Assembly (NCBI RefSeq): GCF_000613905.1 | Contig: NZ_BAJW01000033.1 | Coordinates: 1 to 37,275, forward strand | Origin: Acetobacter persici JCM 25330 | Lineage (GTDB): Bacteria; Pseudomonadota; Alphaproteobacteria; Acetobacterales; Acetobacteraceae | Reading direction: 5' to 3' | DNA length: 37,275 nucleotides | Shown here: positions 1-8,020 of the stretch, piece after piece | How the letters are laid out: every line of letters begins with the position of its first letter | Numbering within the stretch: the stretch's first letter is position 1 | Program-made: the position numbers and the translations under genes | Notes under the pieces: model-generated | Told to the model about the DNA's origin: nothing | The model's input: only the letters and a program-made list of their open reading frames with translations | The model's database searches: none

Positions 1-27
1 GGGGGCGTGTGGGTCAGGCGGGTTGGT

Positions 28-855
28 TTATGGGGATGCGGATTTACAGTCATGCATGTTGATGGCGGATGCACCGTGTGCGTCAAACCAGATCGTGCCG
101 TTGTCGACCATGGCCTCCCCATTGTGCACAAACATGGTGTGCGGGACGGCGCGCTGGAGGCTGAGCCGGAGGCAGGGTGTGAAAATATGGGGCCATGCCG
201 CAAAAAGAGCTTCCGGTGTCTTGAGAATTTGCGTGTGCTGACCGTTGATCCTTAATGGCCATGACACTAGTTTTGCAGTGTCCGCTTTATTCCCGCTGAG
301 GGCGCTTTTCAGGAAGTGCCTGACCATCGCTTCAAAAACCGCAGGCGGAGCATCTGTGACAGACTCATAGAGTGTGTCTGGAGTGAGAGAGTCTGTCGCG
401 TCCAGATTTAGGAGAACGGGATAGGTCTGTGTGCCTTTCTGCCAGGTTCCGGCCAGTTCCGTGGCGGAGTGCAGGGAGAGGGGCTTGGTGGCTGTTTTAT
501 CGCTGGTTGTAAAATGCAGCGAGAAATGGCCACCGCCCGGTTCATCCAGCGTAATCTGCTCACCGGTAATCTGGCCAGTGAGGGGAATATCCACCAGATT
601 TTTTGTATAGAAATAGCTTGCAGAAGTCAGTTTCTGATCCGGCAGAACAGAAAGGGTCGCCCCGATGCGATAAGGGCCGAGGGTGCCGACTAACCGGTAG
701 TTTTCAGCTTCAGGGTGTGATGTGGCTGCAGCAGGCGGCAGGTCTGCCGAAGGACCGGGCGGAGAGGCTGCCGCACCGGAGGTGGCACCTGCGGGGGCGA
801 TGGCAACGGTAAAGAGGCTGAGCGCCAGAAAGGCAGTGGCTCTTCGCATCATCAT
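28..855 (-). CDS. Exported protein of unknown function
   Basis: The 275-residue product begins with a basic stretch and a hydrophobic core ending in an Ala-rich cleavage region (about residues 1-25), a good Sec signal peptide. A Pro/Ala/Ser linker follows to about residue 50. The rest is a soluble, beta-rich domain with no motif I recognise, so it is probably periplasmic. Three consecutive ATG codons at the 5' end make the exact start ambiguous by two residues. It is transcribed away from the CWC gene at 1011. I do not recognise a family and assign no function. Confidence 0.75.
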   Translation of the reverse strand: MMMRRATAFLALSLFTVAIAPAGATSGAAASPPGPSADLPPAAATSHPEAENYRLVGTLGPYRIGATLSVLPDQKLTSASYFYTKNLVDIPLTGQITGEQITLDEPGGGHFSLHFTTSDKTATKPLSLHSATELAGTWQKGTQTYPVLLNLDATDSLTPDTLYESVTDAPPAVFEAMVRHFLKSALSGNKADTAKLVSWPLRINGQHTQILKTPEALFAAWPHIFTPCLRLSLQRAVPHTMFVHNGEAMVDNGTIWFDAHGASAINMHDCKSASP

Positions 856-1010
856 CCGGTCTTTCTACTGTAAGAGGTGGGCTGCTGTAAGAGGTGGGGG
901 AAAGCGGTGCGGGCGTGTCAAACGTCTGCGGGGTGGTGTGGGAGGAGGCGTGGTGTGCGTGGTGGGGTGTCGTTGAGGGACGATACGGCAGGAACGGCAG
1001 GAGGGTAAAC

Positions 1011-1196
1011 ATGATTTGTGAAATCTGTGGAACAAACTTTCCGTGCACGGCGGACAGCCAGTGCTGGTGTATGCAGGTGCCTCACGCCATTCCGCTCCCT
1101 GCGGGGGAGGCTCCGGGGTGCGTGTGCCCGGCCTGTCTGGAACGCCTGATCCGGCGGTCGCGTGCCGGGGAACACGTCTCTCCAGAGCAGGCGTGA
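1011..1196 (+). CDS. Cysteine-rich CWC family small protein
   Basis: This 61-residue protein has the order C-x2-C-x5-C-x5-C-W-C near its N-terminus (Cys3, 6, 12, 18, 20, with the Cys-Trp-Cys at 18-20) and a second pair group C-x-C-x2-C at residues 37-42. That is the pattern of the Cys-rich CWC family, thought to bind a metal such as zinc; its cellular role is unknown. A longer reading frame runs upstream from 894, but the ATG at 1011 has a strong AGGAGG site six bases before it and begins directly with the conserved motif, so I chose it. Confidence 0.8.
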   Translation: MICEICGTNFPCTADSQCWCMQVPHAIPLPAGEAPGCVCPACLERLIRRSRAGEHVSPEQA

Positions 1197-1338
1197 CGGG
1201 AAATGAGACCTCATTTATTGAAAAACAGAAAAACACAATTTCAATAAAATATGATTTTATAAAATAGTTTTACAAAATGCAGACCGGAGTTGCATGAGGT
1301 GAGCGCATTGCCGTTGCGCAGCATAAAGCAGCAGAGTT

Positions 1339-1352
1339 TTGATGCAGATCAA
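1339..1352. promoter_or_regulatory. FNR/Crp-type operator (perfect palindrome)
   Basis: The 14 bases TTGATGCAGATCAA are a perfect TTGAT-N4-ATCAA palindrome, the recognition pattern of FNR/Anr-type oxygen-responsive regulators. It lies about 80-115 bases upstream of the small gene starting at 1432/1453. An AT-rich stretch (1201-1275) precedes it. Seen directly: the palindrome. Inferred: binding and oxygen control of the downstream gene. Confidence 0.6.
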
Positions 1353-1431
1353 AGGCGATTAGGGCAAAGCTGCGGAAACTGCCTCCGGTAAGCACAGGAG
1401 CCTAAAACGGGCGAAGCTGAGGGCCTGCTGC

Positions 1432-1635
1432 ATGGAATGGAAGGATGTTCGGATGACCGCCACGGCCAGCACAAACAAGACAGTCGAGATTGAAGGCACC
1501 CGCTATGAAATGCTGGGCACCATGAATGACGGGGACTGCAAGGTGCGCCTGAAAAACCCCGGCGGAGAGGTTGTGGAAATGACCTGTGACTCCTTTATCA
1601 ACCAGCTCAATAACGGCAGCGCCCGTTATCTGTAA
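1432..1635 (+). CDS. Small hypothetical protein behind an FNR-type site
   Basis: The 67-residue frame has two candidate starts. The ATG at 1432 has GAGGG about eight bases upstream. The ATG at 1453 (60 residues) has AAGGA about seven bases upstream and gives a more natural N-terminus (Met-Thr-Ala-Thr-Ala). The product is acidic to neutral, soluble and beta-rich, with two Cys residues and no membrane segment. I recognise no family. Codon use matches neighbouring real genes, and the FNR-like palindrome upstream supports a functional, perhaps low-oxygen-induced gene. Confidence 0.6.
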   Translation: MEWKDVRMTATASTNKTVEIEGTRYEMLGTMNDGDCKVRLKNPGGEVVEMTCDSFINQLNNGSARYL

Positions 1636-1892
1636 CCAGTCGGGGGAGCCTGTGCGCCGGGTTTGCTGCGGAGATGCAGGACGCCGGAGCAGAGGCCTGA
1701 GCAAGGTTTTCTGGAGTTCCTGACGGTGCGACTGGCCGGAAGGAGAAGAGCGGCGAAGTCCGGGCGCTGCGCACCGCAGGTCCGGGCTTACTAGCCGCGC
1801 AAGAGGGTGGCCCGCTGAGGCACCATACCGGGATCATCTGGCCGCAGACTGCCTGTAACGGGGTTTGCGTCAGAAGGAAGCCTGACCAGATA
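1636..1892. other. Non-coding gap without a recognised gene
   Basis: About 260 GC-rich bases follow the small gene. No frame has credible composition or a ribosome site. A TCCGGGC direct repeat (around 1757 and 1782) is visible but no tRNA or known RNA fold. It could hold a small RNA or the 3' region of the small gene's transcript; nothing firm can be said. Confidence 0.4.
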
Positions 1893-1928
1893 CAAACGCC
1901 GGCGGAGCAGAGCCGCCGGGGGCGTTTG
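1893..1928 (-). terminator. Hairpin at the 3' end of ndh
   Basis: CAAACGCC-GGCGG and CCGCC-GGGGGCGTTTG form a long stem around a 7-base loop, just beyond the stop of the type II NADH dehydrogenase gene. There is no clear T-run on either strand, so it may terminate poorly or mainly protect the 3' end. Confidence 0.45.
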
Positions 1929-1934
1929 TGCATT

Positions 1935-3221
1935 TTAGTCCATGCGCACAGACGGGCGGACAAAGCGGTCCAGCCAGTCCGTCAGGCAGGCAATGGCCCC
2001 GCGCGGAACGCCGTACAGTTCAAACTGATGCTGGCGATAGAGCGCCGTGTGGCCCAGCCGGGCGCTCAGCCCGTTGAGCGCGCCGCCACCAAAGGTCTTG
2101 CCATCCGCGAAGGCGCCCCAGCCGTTGTAATTGCCCAGAGCGACAATCGCGCCCTTGTTGTTGAACTTGAAGGGCGGCACCGGCGTCTGGCTGACAATCC
2201 ATTGCGGCAGATATTTTGCCAGATGGTGGGCTTCCTGCCGGGCAACCTGTGCCGTGGGCGGGAGCGGGCTTTCTGTGATGAAAGAACAGTCGCCAACCGC
2301 AAAAATCCGCTCGTCCAGTGTGGTTTGCAGGTTGGGTTTCACCACAAGCTGGCCGCCACGGGCACATTCCAGACCGTCCATTTCCTGCGTGACATCCGGG
2401 GCTTTGACCCCGGCCGCCCAGACGCGGAACTGTGCATCCACGCGGGAGCCGTCTTTCAGGATAAAGCCTTTTTCATCCACCCCGCTGACCATCGCCCCGG
2501 TGCGGACGGAAATTTTCAGGGATTCAAGCTGCTGCCGGGCTTCCTCGGAAACCTTTTCGGGGAAGGACGGCAGGATGCGAGGCCCGGCTTCCAGCAGGGT
2601 GATGCGCATGTCCGGCGTTGTGGGCGTAAAGTTGTAGAGCGAGCCGATATCCAGTGCCTTGTGCAGTTCCGCAGCAAGCTGCACGCCCGTGGCACCCCCG
2701 CCGACAATGGCAATATCCAGCGGCGTGCCGCGCCCGTAGGCCTGCAGAATGGCATGGCGGAAGCGTTCATTAAAATTGTTTGCCTCCACCACATTATCCA
2801 GAAAAATGCAGTGTTCTTTAACGCCCGGTGTGCCGAAATCATTCGCGCGGCTGCCAATGGCGAAAATCAGTGCGTCATAATCCAGATGCCGCTCTTCCAG
2901 AATGATTTCCTCATCATCCTGCTCGGTCAGCGGGGCGAGGGTGATGCGGCGGGCCGTGCGGTCTAGACTGGAAATTTCGCCATAGCAGAAGCGGAAGCCG
3001 TGCCCGGCTGCGTGAGAGACAAAGGTAATGCGGTCATTCTCGTTACGGGCAGTCCCGGCGGCAAAGCAGTGGAGCATAGGCTTCCAGACATGGCTGAACC
3101 CTTTATCCACCAGGGTGATATCCAGCTTGCCTGCGCGGCCCATGCTGTGTCCCAACCGTGTGGCGAGTGCCAGGCCGGCAATGCCGCCCCCTACAATAAC
3201 CAGACGAAACCGATCACTCAT
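1935..3221 (-). CDS. ndh: Type II NADH dehydrogenase (NDH-2)
   Basis: A 428-residue FAD-dependent pyridine nucleotide oxidoreductase that passes electrons from NADH to quinone at the inner face of the membrane without pumping protons. The FAD-binding Rossmann motif GGGIAG is at residues 11-16, and the NADH-binding GGGATG is at 174-179 after a beta strand. AVGDCS at 308-313 is the C-terminal FAD contact. The Ala-Gln-Val-Ala-Arg-Gln-Glu stretch just after it matches the NDH-2 quinone region. The open frame extends 14 codons further upstream, but the ATG at 3221 has AAGGA ten bases before it and starts at the conserved core. Acetic acid bacteria rely on such simple dehydrogenases for fast respiration. 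It lies 135 bases downstream of the WD40 gene, so it may have its own promoter. Confidence 0.9.
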   Translation of the reverse strand: MSDRFRLVIVGGGIAGLALATRLGHSMGRAGKLDITLVDKGFSHVWKPMLHCFAAGTARNENDRITFVSHAAGHGFRFCYGEISSLDRTARRITLAPLTEQDDEEIILEERHLDYDALIFAIGSRANDFGTPGVKEHCIFLDNVVEANNFNERFRHAILQAYGRGTPLDIAIVGGGATGVQLAAELHKALDIGSLYNFTPTTPDMRITLLEAGPRILPSFPEKVSEEARQQLESLKISVRTGAMVSGVDEKGFILKDGSRVDAQFRVWAAGVKAPDVTQEMDGLECARGGQLVVKPNLQTTLDERIFAVGDCSFITESPLPPTAQVARQEAHHLAKYLPQWIVSQTPVPPFKFNNKGAIVALGNYNGWGAFADGKTFGGGALNGLSARLGHTALYRQHQFELYGVPRGAIACLTDWLDRFVRPSVRMD

Positions 3222-3356
3222 AACGTCATTATCCTTTCGTGTTCCGCCCGTGCCACAAGCCACTCTCAGAGGCCAGTATCAGCGGCGGAACAGATCTGCG
3301 CAACACACCGGCTCTTGAGGTCACGCAAATGTCTTTATGCAGGCGGGCTGGCCTGC

Positions 3357-4408
3357 TCAGCCTGCGGAAAGATCCACAAGGCCAATCAGCCCGTCTTCTG
3401 TCCCAAATCCCAGCAGGCATCCGTCCGGACTATAGGCCAGCGCGCTGATGGCGCTGGTGCCGTTCAGACAGACCGGAAGAACCCGTTGCGATTCCGGTTC
3501 GATCATAATAACAGACCCGTCCGCAAAGCCAGCCGCCAGAATGTCCTGCTCCGGGTTATAGGCCACGCGGGTGCAGAGCGCGCCGCCCATACCGGGCAGT
3601 TCCGTCGGCGGTTTGCCCATGGGGCCGCCTCCAAAAAACGGCCAGAGCACCACAACATCCGCACCGCTGGTGGCCAGCCACTTTCCCGTGCGGGAGAAGG
3701 ACATGGACTTTACTTTGGTGGGGTAGCCGCTCATGCGGATATTGTGCCCGTCAGACAGCCGCCAGCCATGCAGGTCATTATCCTGCATGGAGGTGATCAG
3801 GCTTCGCCCGCCGGGTGGATTGCAATGCCGGTATGGCTGCCTTTCCATTCAAGCGGGCGCACGCTCTCACTTTTGGGCTGCGTATACCACACGGAGGCTC
3901 CGTTGTAGTGGGATGCCGCTATCCGCTTGCCCTTGGCGTCAAACACAATGCCGGTGACGGAGGAGGGATGCTCCAGCGTTTTCAGCACGGCCTCGCCCCG
4001 GCCGTCCCGCAGCTCAACCTGCTTGCCTGCCGCGCTGGCGATGTAGGCTGTCTTGGCGTCAACATGCGTGGCGATATGCTCAACCCAGCGGCGGGTCTTG
4101 CCGAGTTCTTCCACTTCTCCGTGCATGTCCAGACGGCACAGGCGGCCATCATCCCCGCCGGTCAGGAAGCCGGAAGGGTCTGTATCCGGAGCAAGGGCGA
4201 GGGCCGCGCCATCATGCACGGCATAGGTTGCCCAGCTTGCCGGTTCCCGCAAGTCAGCACGGTGGGCGATAATCACATCGCCTTCCGCTGTGGTGAAGGC
4301 AAAGCGCATGTTATCGCGTGAGGCCGTGCAGGCGGTGATATGGCCGTCCACAGTGCGGGATGCGCCGCGCTTTTCAATCAGGCCGCGCAGGGTGCTGGAG
4401 GTGCTCAT
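3357..4408 (-). pseudogene. WD40-repeat protein, frameshifted
   Basis: Two overlapping frames together encode one beta-propeller protein of about 350 residues. The first (4408 to 3797) carries repeats with the typical ending of small residue, aspartate and aromatic. The second (from about 3848 to 3357) continues with further blades. The junction is at about 3811-3818: one additional C in the CACCCGGCGGG stretch (minus strand) would give His-Pro-Gly-Gly-Arg-Ser and a continuous protein. The gene starts with an ATGA overlap on the stop of the COG0523 GTPase gene, so the two are translationally coupled and probably act together, perhaps as a scaffold in metal delivery (inference). Either a real frameshift or a missing base in the read consensus would explain the break. 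Confidence 0.8.
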
Positions 4409-5397
4409 GACACAGCGCAGCTTTCAAACCCGCGCCGAAGCTGGGGCCGGTTGAGGTTACGACCAATAAAGACAAGGCGGGATTCTTTGACTTCGCCCTC
4501 TTTCCACGGGCCGATGGAATTGCCGTCTGCCATCATATGCACGGCCTGAAACGCAAAGCGGTCTGGCTGGCCTTCAAAATTCAGAATGCCTTTGGTGCGC
4601 AGGATATCGGTGCCTTTTTCCTGCAACAGCGCGCTGATCCACATCTGAAAGCGACCTGCATCCAGCGGAGTTTTGAGGGTGAGGGAAATGCTGTTCACAT
4701 CTTCCTCGTGATGATGGTGGGTGTTTTCCAGAAAATCCGGCACGGCGGACAGGGTACGCTGGAGGTCGAACCCGCCAACATCCATCACATCCGTCAGCTT
4801 CACGTTGCCTTTCTGCGCTTTATGAATGGGCGCAAAGGCGTTCAGCTTGCGGATGGCGTCTTCCACCGCTTTAAGCTGAGCCTCATCCACCAGATCGGTT
4901 TTGTTGAGGATGATCACATCCGCAAAGGCGATCTGCTGGTGGGCTTCCGGGCTTTCCTTCAGCGTTTGCAGGAAATTCAGCGCATCCACCACGGTAATCA
5001 CGGCATCCAGCCGGGTTTTGGCGCGTACGTCCTCATCCGCAAAAAAGGTCTGAGCAACCGGTGCGGGGTCAGCCAGACCGGTGGTTTCAATAATAATGCC
5101 GTCAAACTTGTTCCGGCGCTTCATCAGGCTGCCCAGAATACGGATCAGATCACCGCGCACGGTGCAGCAGATGCAGCCGTTGTTCATTTCGAACACTTCT
5201 TCATCGGCATCGACCACGAGGTCATTATCCACACCAAGTTCACCGAACTCGTTAATGACGACAGCATATTTGCGGCCATGTTCTGCCGTCAGAATATGGT
5301 TGAGCAGCGTGGTTTTGCCCGCACCCAGAAAGCCCGTCAGAACCGTGACGGGAACCAGTGTATCCGCAGGATCGGACGTGGGGGACGCATCGGACAT
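4405..5397 (-). CDS. COG0523 (CobW-type) GTPase, putative metallochaperone
   Basis: This 330-residue G3E GTPase shows the Walker A motif GFLGAGKT at residues 22-29, the conserved ETTGLADP at 104-111 and the guanine-specificity motif NKTD at 165-168. The CxCC metal-binding motif is present as CICC at 75-78. A four-His run at 227-230 begins the C-terminal CobW domain and could also bind metal. The family inserts or buffers zinc or other transition metals in the cytoplasm; the substrate cannot be told from sequence. It is first in a two-gene unit with the WD40 protein (4-base overlap). No clear Zur-type palindrome was found upstream. Confidence 0.88.
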   Translation of the reverse strand: MSDASPTSDPADTLVPVTVLTGFLGAGKTTLLNHILTAEHGRKYAVVINEFGELGVDNDLVVDADEEVFEMNNGCICCTVRGDLIRILGSLMKRRNKFDGIIIETTGLADPAPVAQTFFADEDVRAKTRLDAVITVVDALNFLQTLKESPEAHQQIAFADVIILNKTDLVDEAQLKAVEDAIRKLNAFAPIHKAQKGNVKLTDVMDVGGFDLQRTLSAVPDFLENTHHHHEEDVNSISLTLKTPLDAGRFQMWISALLQEKGTDILRTKGILNFEGQPDRFAFQAVHMMADGNSIGPWKEGEVKESRLVFIGRNLNRPQLRRGFESCAVS

Positions 5398-5944
5398 GAA
5401 GGAAGGCCTCCGTTAAGATTTACAGTCGTGCCTCTTCATATAGGGGCCCGGAGCGCGGAGGGCCAGAGAGCGGGCTGAGTTGTTTTGGAGAACCACTGCA
5501 AAAGGCGGACCGGAGACGTCTGACAGACGGAGAGAAGAAACATGCGCGCGTAATAATTAACAAACAGTATATAATGCTTTTTTATTGTCGTTTTTTAGAC
5601 AAAAAAAAGAACGACTTTTTTCGGGTGAAATCTAAAAAAAAGGATTCGTCGGGCTGCGTGGCCTTCTCATATTTTCCAATATATTCTTATTTTATATATA
5701 GATATCCAATATGTAATTTTTTAGATCTTTGATTCTAATGGAAAAAGACGCTGTTCACAGAAGAGTGAGTCTGGTGGATAAAAATTAATAAGCCTTAAGA
5801 GGCTTCTATGTGTTGTAAAAAAAATGGAACAAAATATTCCTTATTTTTTCTGAGTTTTTCAGAGAGGGAATGTATGGCCTTATTCATGTATTAAATAAGG
5901 CACGTTTGTGGCTTGTCTGGATAAGATTAACAGGAGGTCACGTT
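5398..5944. other. AT-rich divergent intergenic and leader region
   Basis: About 550 bases separate the GTPase gene from the first Hint gene. From 5550 on it is markedly AT-rich with long A and T runs, unlike the flanking genes. It holds a terminator-like hairpin (5587-5621), a short hairpin TCTGA/TCAGA (5849-5863) and a possible six-codon minicistron (5874-5894). The promoter for the Hint gene must lie here; no single -35/-10 pair stands out. Confidence 0.5.
5587..5621 (+). terminator. Terminator-like hairpin upstream of the Hint gene
   Basis: GTCGTT followed by T's pairs with A's followed by AACGAC, and a six-T run follows. The shape is that of a Rho-independent terminator on the plus strand, yet no plus-strand gene ends here. 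It would either stop read-through from antisense transcription or act as a leader terminator for the Hint gene 320 bases downstream. Confidence 0.45.
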
Positions 5945-7861
5945 ATGGCTCAATACACTGGAACAACGGCCTCAGGCCTTGTTTATACAGCATCCTCCAC
6001 CAACATTGGGGCGCCCCCCCTTCTCGGAACGGTTGTCTATGATGTCACAATTGCAGGAAGTGACGGAACGACCATTAAAACTCTTTCTGGCCTGACTGCG
6101 GGTATCCAAATTATCGGTCTTTCTGTTGCGCCAACGGGAAATGTCGTTACTGGAAGTGACAGTATTACGACTCTTCTTGGTCTTGTCGGCGCGACCTATG
6201 TGACTATGCCGGGCAGTACGGGCGGTATTAACATTGTTGCCAATGCGGTCAGTGGTAATACGTACTACATTGGTGGCAATACAGATATTAATATTGCTGT
6301 TAATGCGCTTTCCGGAAATACGCTCAATATTTACGGAGGTACGGCAACCTTCTCCGGAAGTCTTGTTGCAGGACTCCTTTCTGGATCGACAATCAATATT
6401 GGTTATGGCGGGACTTATTCCGGCTCCGTCGGGCTGATCAATATTCTGAGCGGCTCGACCGTTAATTTTCAGGACGGTGGCGGTACACTAATCCTGAATG
6501 CGGATAATCAGGTGCTCAACCTTCTTGCCACGACAGGTGTGCAGGGGGTGACGTTTAATAATTATGATCCGTCTGTTGATACAATCGAGCTACAGAACAC
6601 GGTTCAGCCGATTGGAAGTTATCAGATTTCGACATCTGGTTCAGGAAAAACAATTACTCTGTATGGAACGAACGGGACAGATGTTGTTGCGAGCTATGCT
6701 GTTAACACGGCAAGCGGCGTAACCCTGCCTGACGGCGTTTATACGAGTATCGGCAGTCAGGATCAGAGCGTTAATCCGCTTGAAATTACATATAGCAATG
6801 GCAATACCTATATTGGTGCCTGCTTTCTTGCCGGGTCTATGATCCGCACTCCGCAGGGTGAACGGGCGGTTGAATCGTTAACAATTGGCGAGACGGTTCT
6901 GGTTTTTGAAAACGGCCAGCCGGTTGAACGTCCGATTGTCTGGACGGGCAAGGCGCTGGCGCACGTGCGCGCTGGTATGCCCGATGATGAGGCCGGTTAT
7001 CCCGTGCGCGTTATGAAAAACGCGATCAGTTCTGGTGTGCCGAACCGTGATCTGCTGGTCACGCCGGAACATTGCCTGTATTTTGAAGGGCATTTTATTC
7101 CGGCCCGCATGCTGGTAAATGGCCGTACCATCCTGTTTGACCGCAGCGTGACTACATATACCTATTATCATATCGAGACCGCGCAGCATTCCGTGATCAC
7201 GGCCAACAATGTGCAGACGGAAAGCTATCTGGATACGGGCAACCGTGGCAGCTTCCGCCCGTATGGAACGGTCTCGCGGATCAGTGGTTCTCAGGCGCGG
7301 AGCTGGGCTGAAGATGGCGCCGCTCCGCTCATGGTGGAACGGCAGGGAGTGGAACCGGTTTTCCGCGAACTTCTGGCCCGCGCCGAAGCCATGGGGGTGC
7401 CGGAAGCAGCTCCGGCTCCTACCCTGACGACGGAATCCGGCCTGCATCTGGTGACGGAAGATGGGCGCCTGCTGCGCTGCATGCGTACAGTACGCGGGCA
7501 GGCTCTGTTTATGGTGCCGGGATCTGTGCAGGTGGTGCGGCTGCTCTCCCGCACCAGCCGCCCGTGTGATGTGCACGGACCTTTTGTGGATGACCGTCGT
7601 TCCCTCGGTGTCTGCGTGGGCGAGGCTGCGTTCCAGCTTGGCGGAACTGTAGTGCCGGTGACGGCCCATAAGACTGAAGCGTTTCTGAGTGGTTGGGCCG
7701 AACTGGAGGGTGGGGCAGGCCGCTGGACCATGGGCGATGCCCTGCTCCCGCTGCCAGCGCGCGCGCCGGAGAGTTTTGGGATACTGAGCCTGCAAATTCT
7801 GGCAGGTGGTCCTTACGTTGAGCAGGAAACTGAAGAGGCGTCCCGCGTTTCAGGAATCTGA
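5945..7861 (+). CDS. Hint-domain protein with repetitive N-terminal domain (paralogue 1)
   Basis: A 638-residue protein with three parts. Residues 1 to about 215 are Gly/Ser/Thr/Asn-rich with imperfect repeats such as SGSTINIGYGG and SGSTVNFQDGG, typical of a beta-helical surface or secreted domain. A linker (YDPSxDTIELQNT) leads to a Hint domain opening at Cys293 (CFLAGSMI) with the block B T-x-x-H at His376. A conserved C-terminal region of about 200 residues contains SRPxDVxGPFVDDRR. Hint domains are the self-cleaving fold of hedgehog and inteins; this is the bacterial Hint_2 type, whose true substrate is unknown. There is no classical signal peptide. Although the frame opens at 5870, AGGAGGT six bases before 5945 fixes the start. 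The first part is AT-richer than the GC-rich Hint and C-terminal parts. Confidence 0.85.
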   Translation: MAQYTGTTASGLVYTASSTNIGAPPLLGTVVYDVTIAGSDGTTIKTLSGLTAGIQIIGLSVAPTGNVVTGSDSITTLLGLVGATYVTMPGSTGGINIVANAVSGNTYYIGGNTDINIAVNALSGNTLNIYGGTATFSGSLVAGLLSGSTINIGYGGTYSGSVGLINILSGSTVNFQDGGGTLILNADNQVLNLLATTGVQGVTFNNYDPSVDTIELQNTVQPIGSYQISTSGSGKTITLYGTNGTDVVASYAVNTASGVTLPDGVYTSIGSQDQSVNPLEITYSNGNTYIGACFLAGSMIRTPQGERAVESLTIGETVLVFENGQPVERPIVWTGKALAHVRAGMPDDEAGYPVRVMKNAISSGVPNRDLLVTPEHCLYFEGHFIPARMLVNGRTILFDRSVTTYTYYHIETAQHSVITANNVQTESYLDTGNRGSFRPYGTVSRISGSQARSWAEDGAAPLMVERQGVEPVFRELLARAEAMGVPEAAPAPTLTTESGLHLVTEDGRLLRCMRTVRGQALFMVPGSVQVVRLLSRTSRPCDVHGPFVDDRRSLGVCVGEAAFQLGGTVVPVTAHKTEAFLSGWAELEGGAGRWTMGDALLPLPARAPESFGILSLQILAGGPYVEQETEEASRVSGI

Positions 7862-7890
7862 TTTTTCCGCAGTTTTTTAAGAAAAACAGG

Positions 7891-7921
7891 AAAGGCCCGG
7901 CATAAATGCCGGGCTTTTTTT
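7891..7921 (+). terminator. Rho-independent terminator of Hint paralogue 1
   Basis: A perfect 8-bp stem GCCCGGCA/TGCCGGGC with a TAAA loop is followed by seven T's, 30 bases after the stop codon. It separates transcription of the two Hint genes, so the second probably has its own promoter in 7922-8020. Confidence 0.9.
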
Positions 7922-8020
7922 ATGCGTAAATTTTTTCGGCATTTTAATCAGTATTTAAGGGTTTCATTTTAAATAACAGATTCGGTTCAAAGAAGTTATT
8001 CATTAATGAAAGGTTAAGAG

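Noticed and set aside
1720..1800. GGCCGGAAGGAG resembling the SRP RNA core
   Set aside because: The rest of the conserved SRP loop and pairing are absent.
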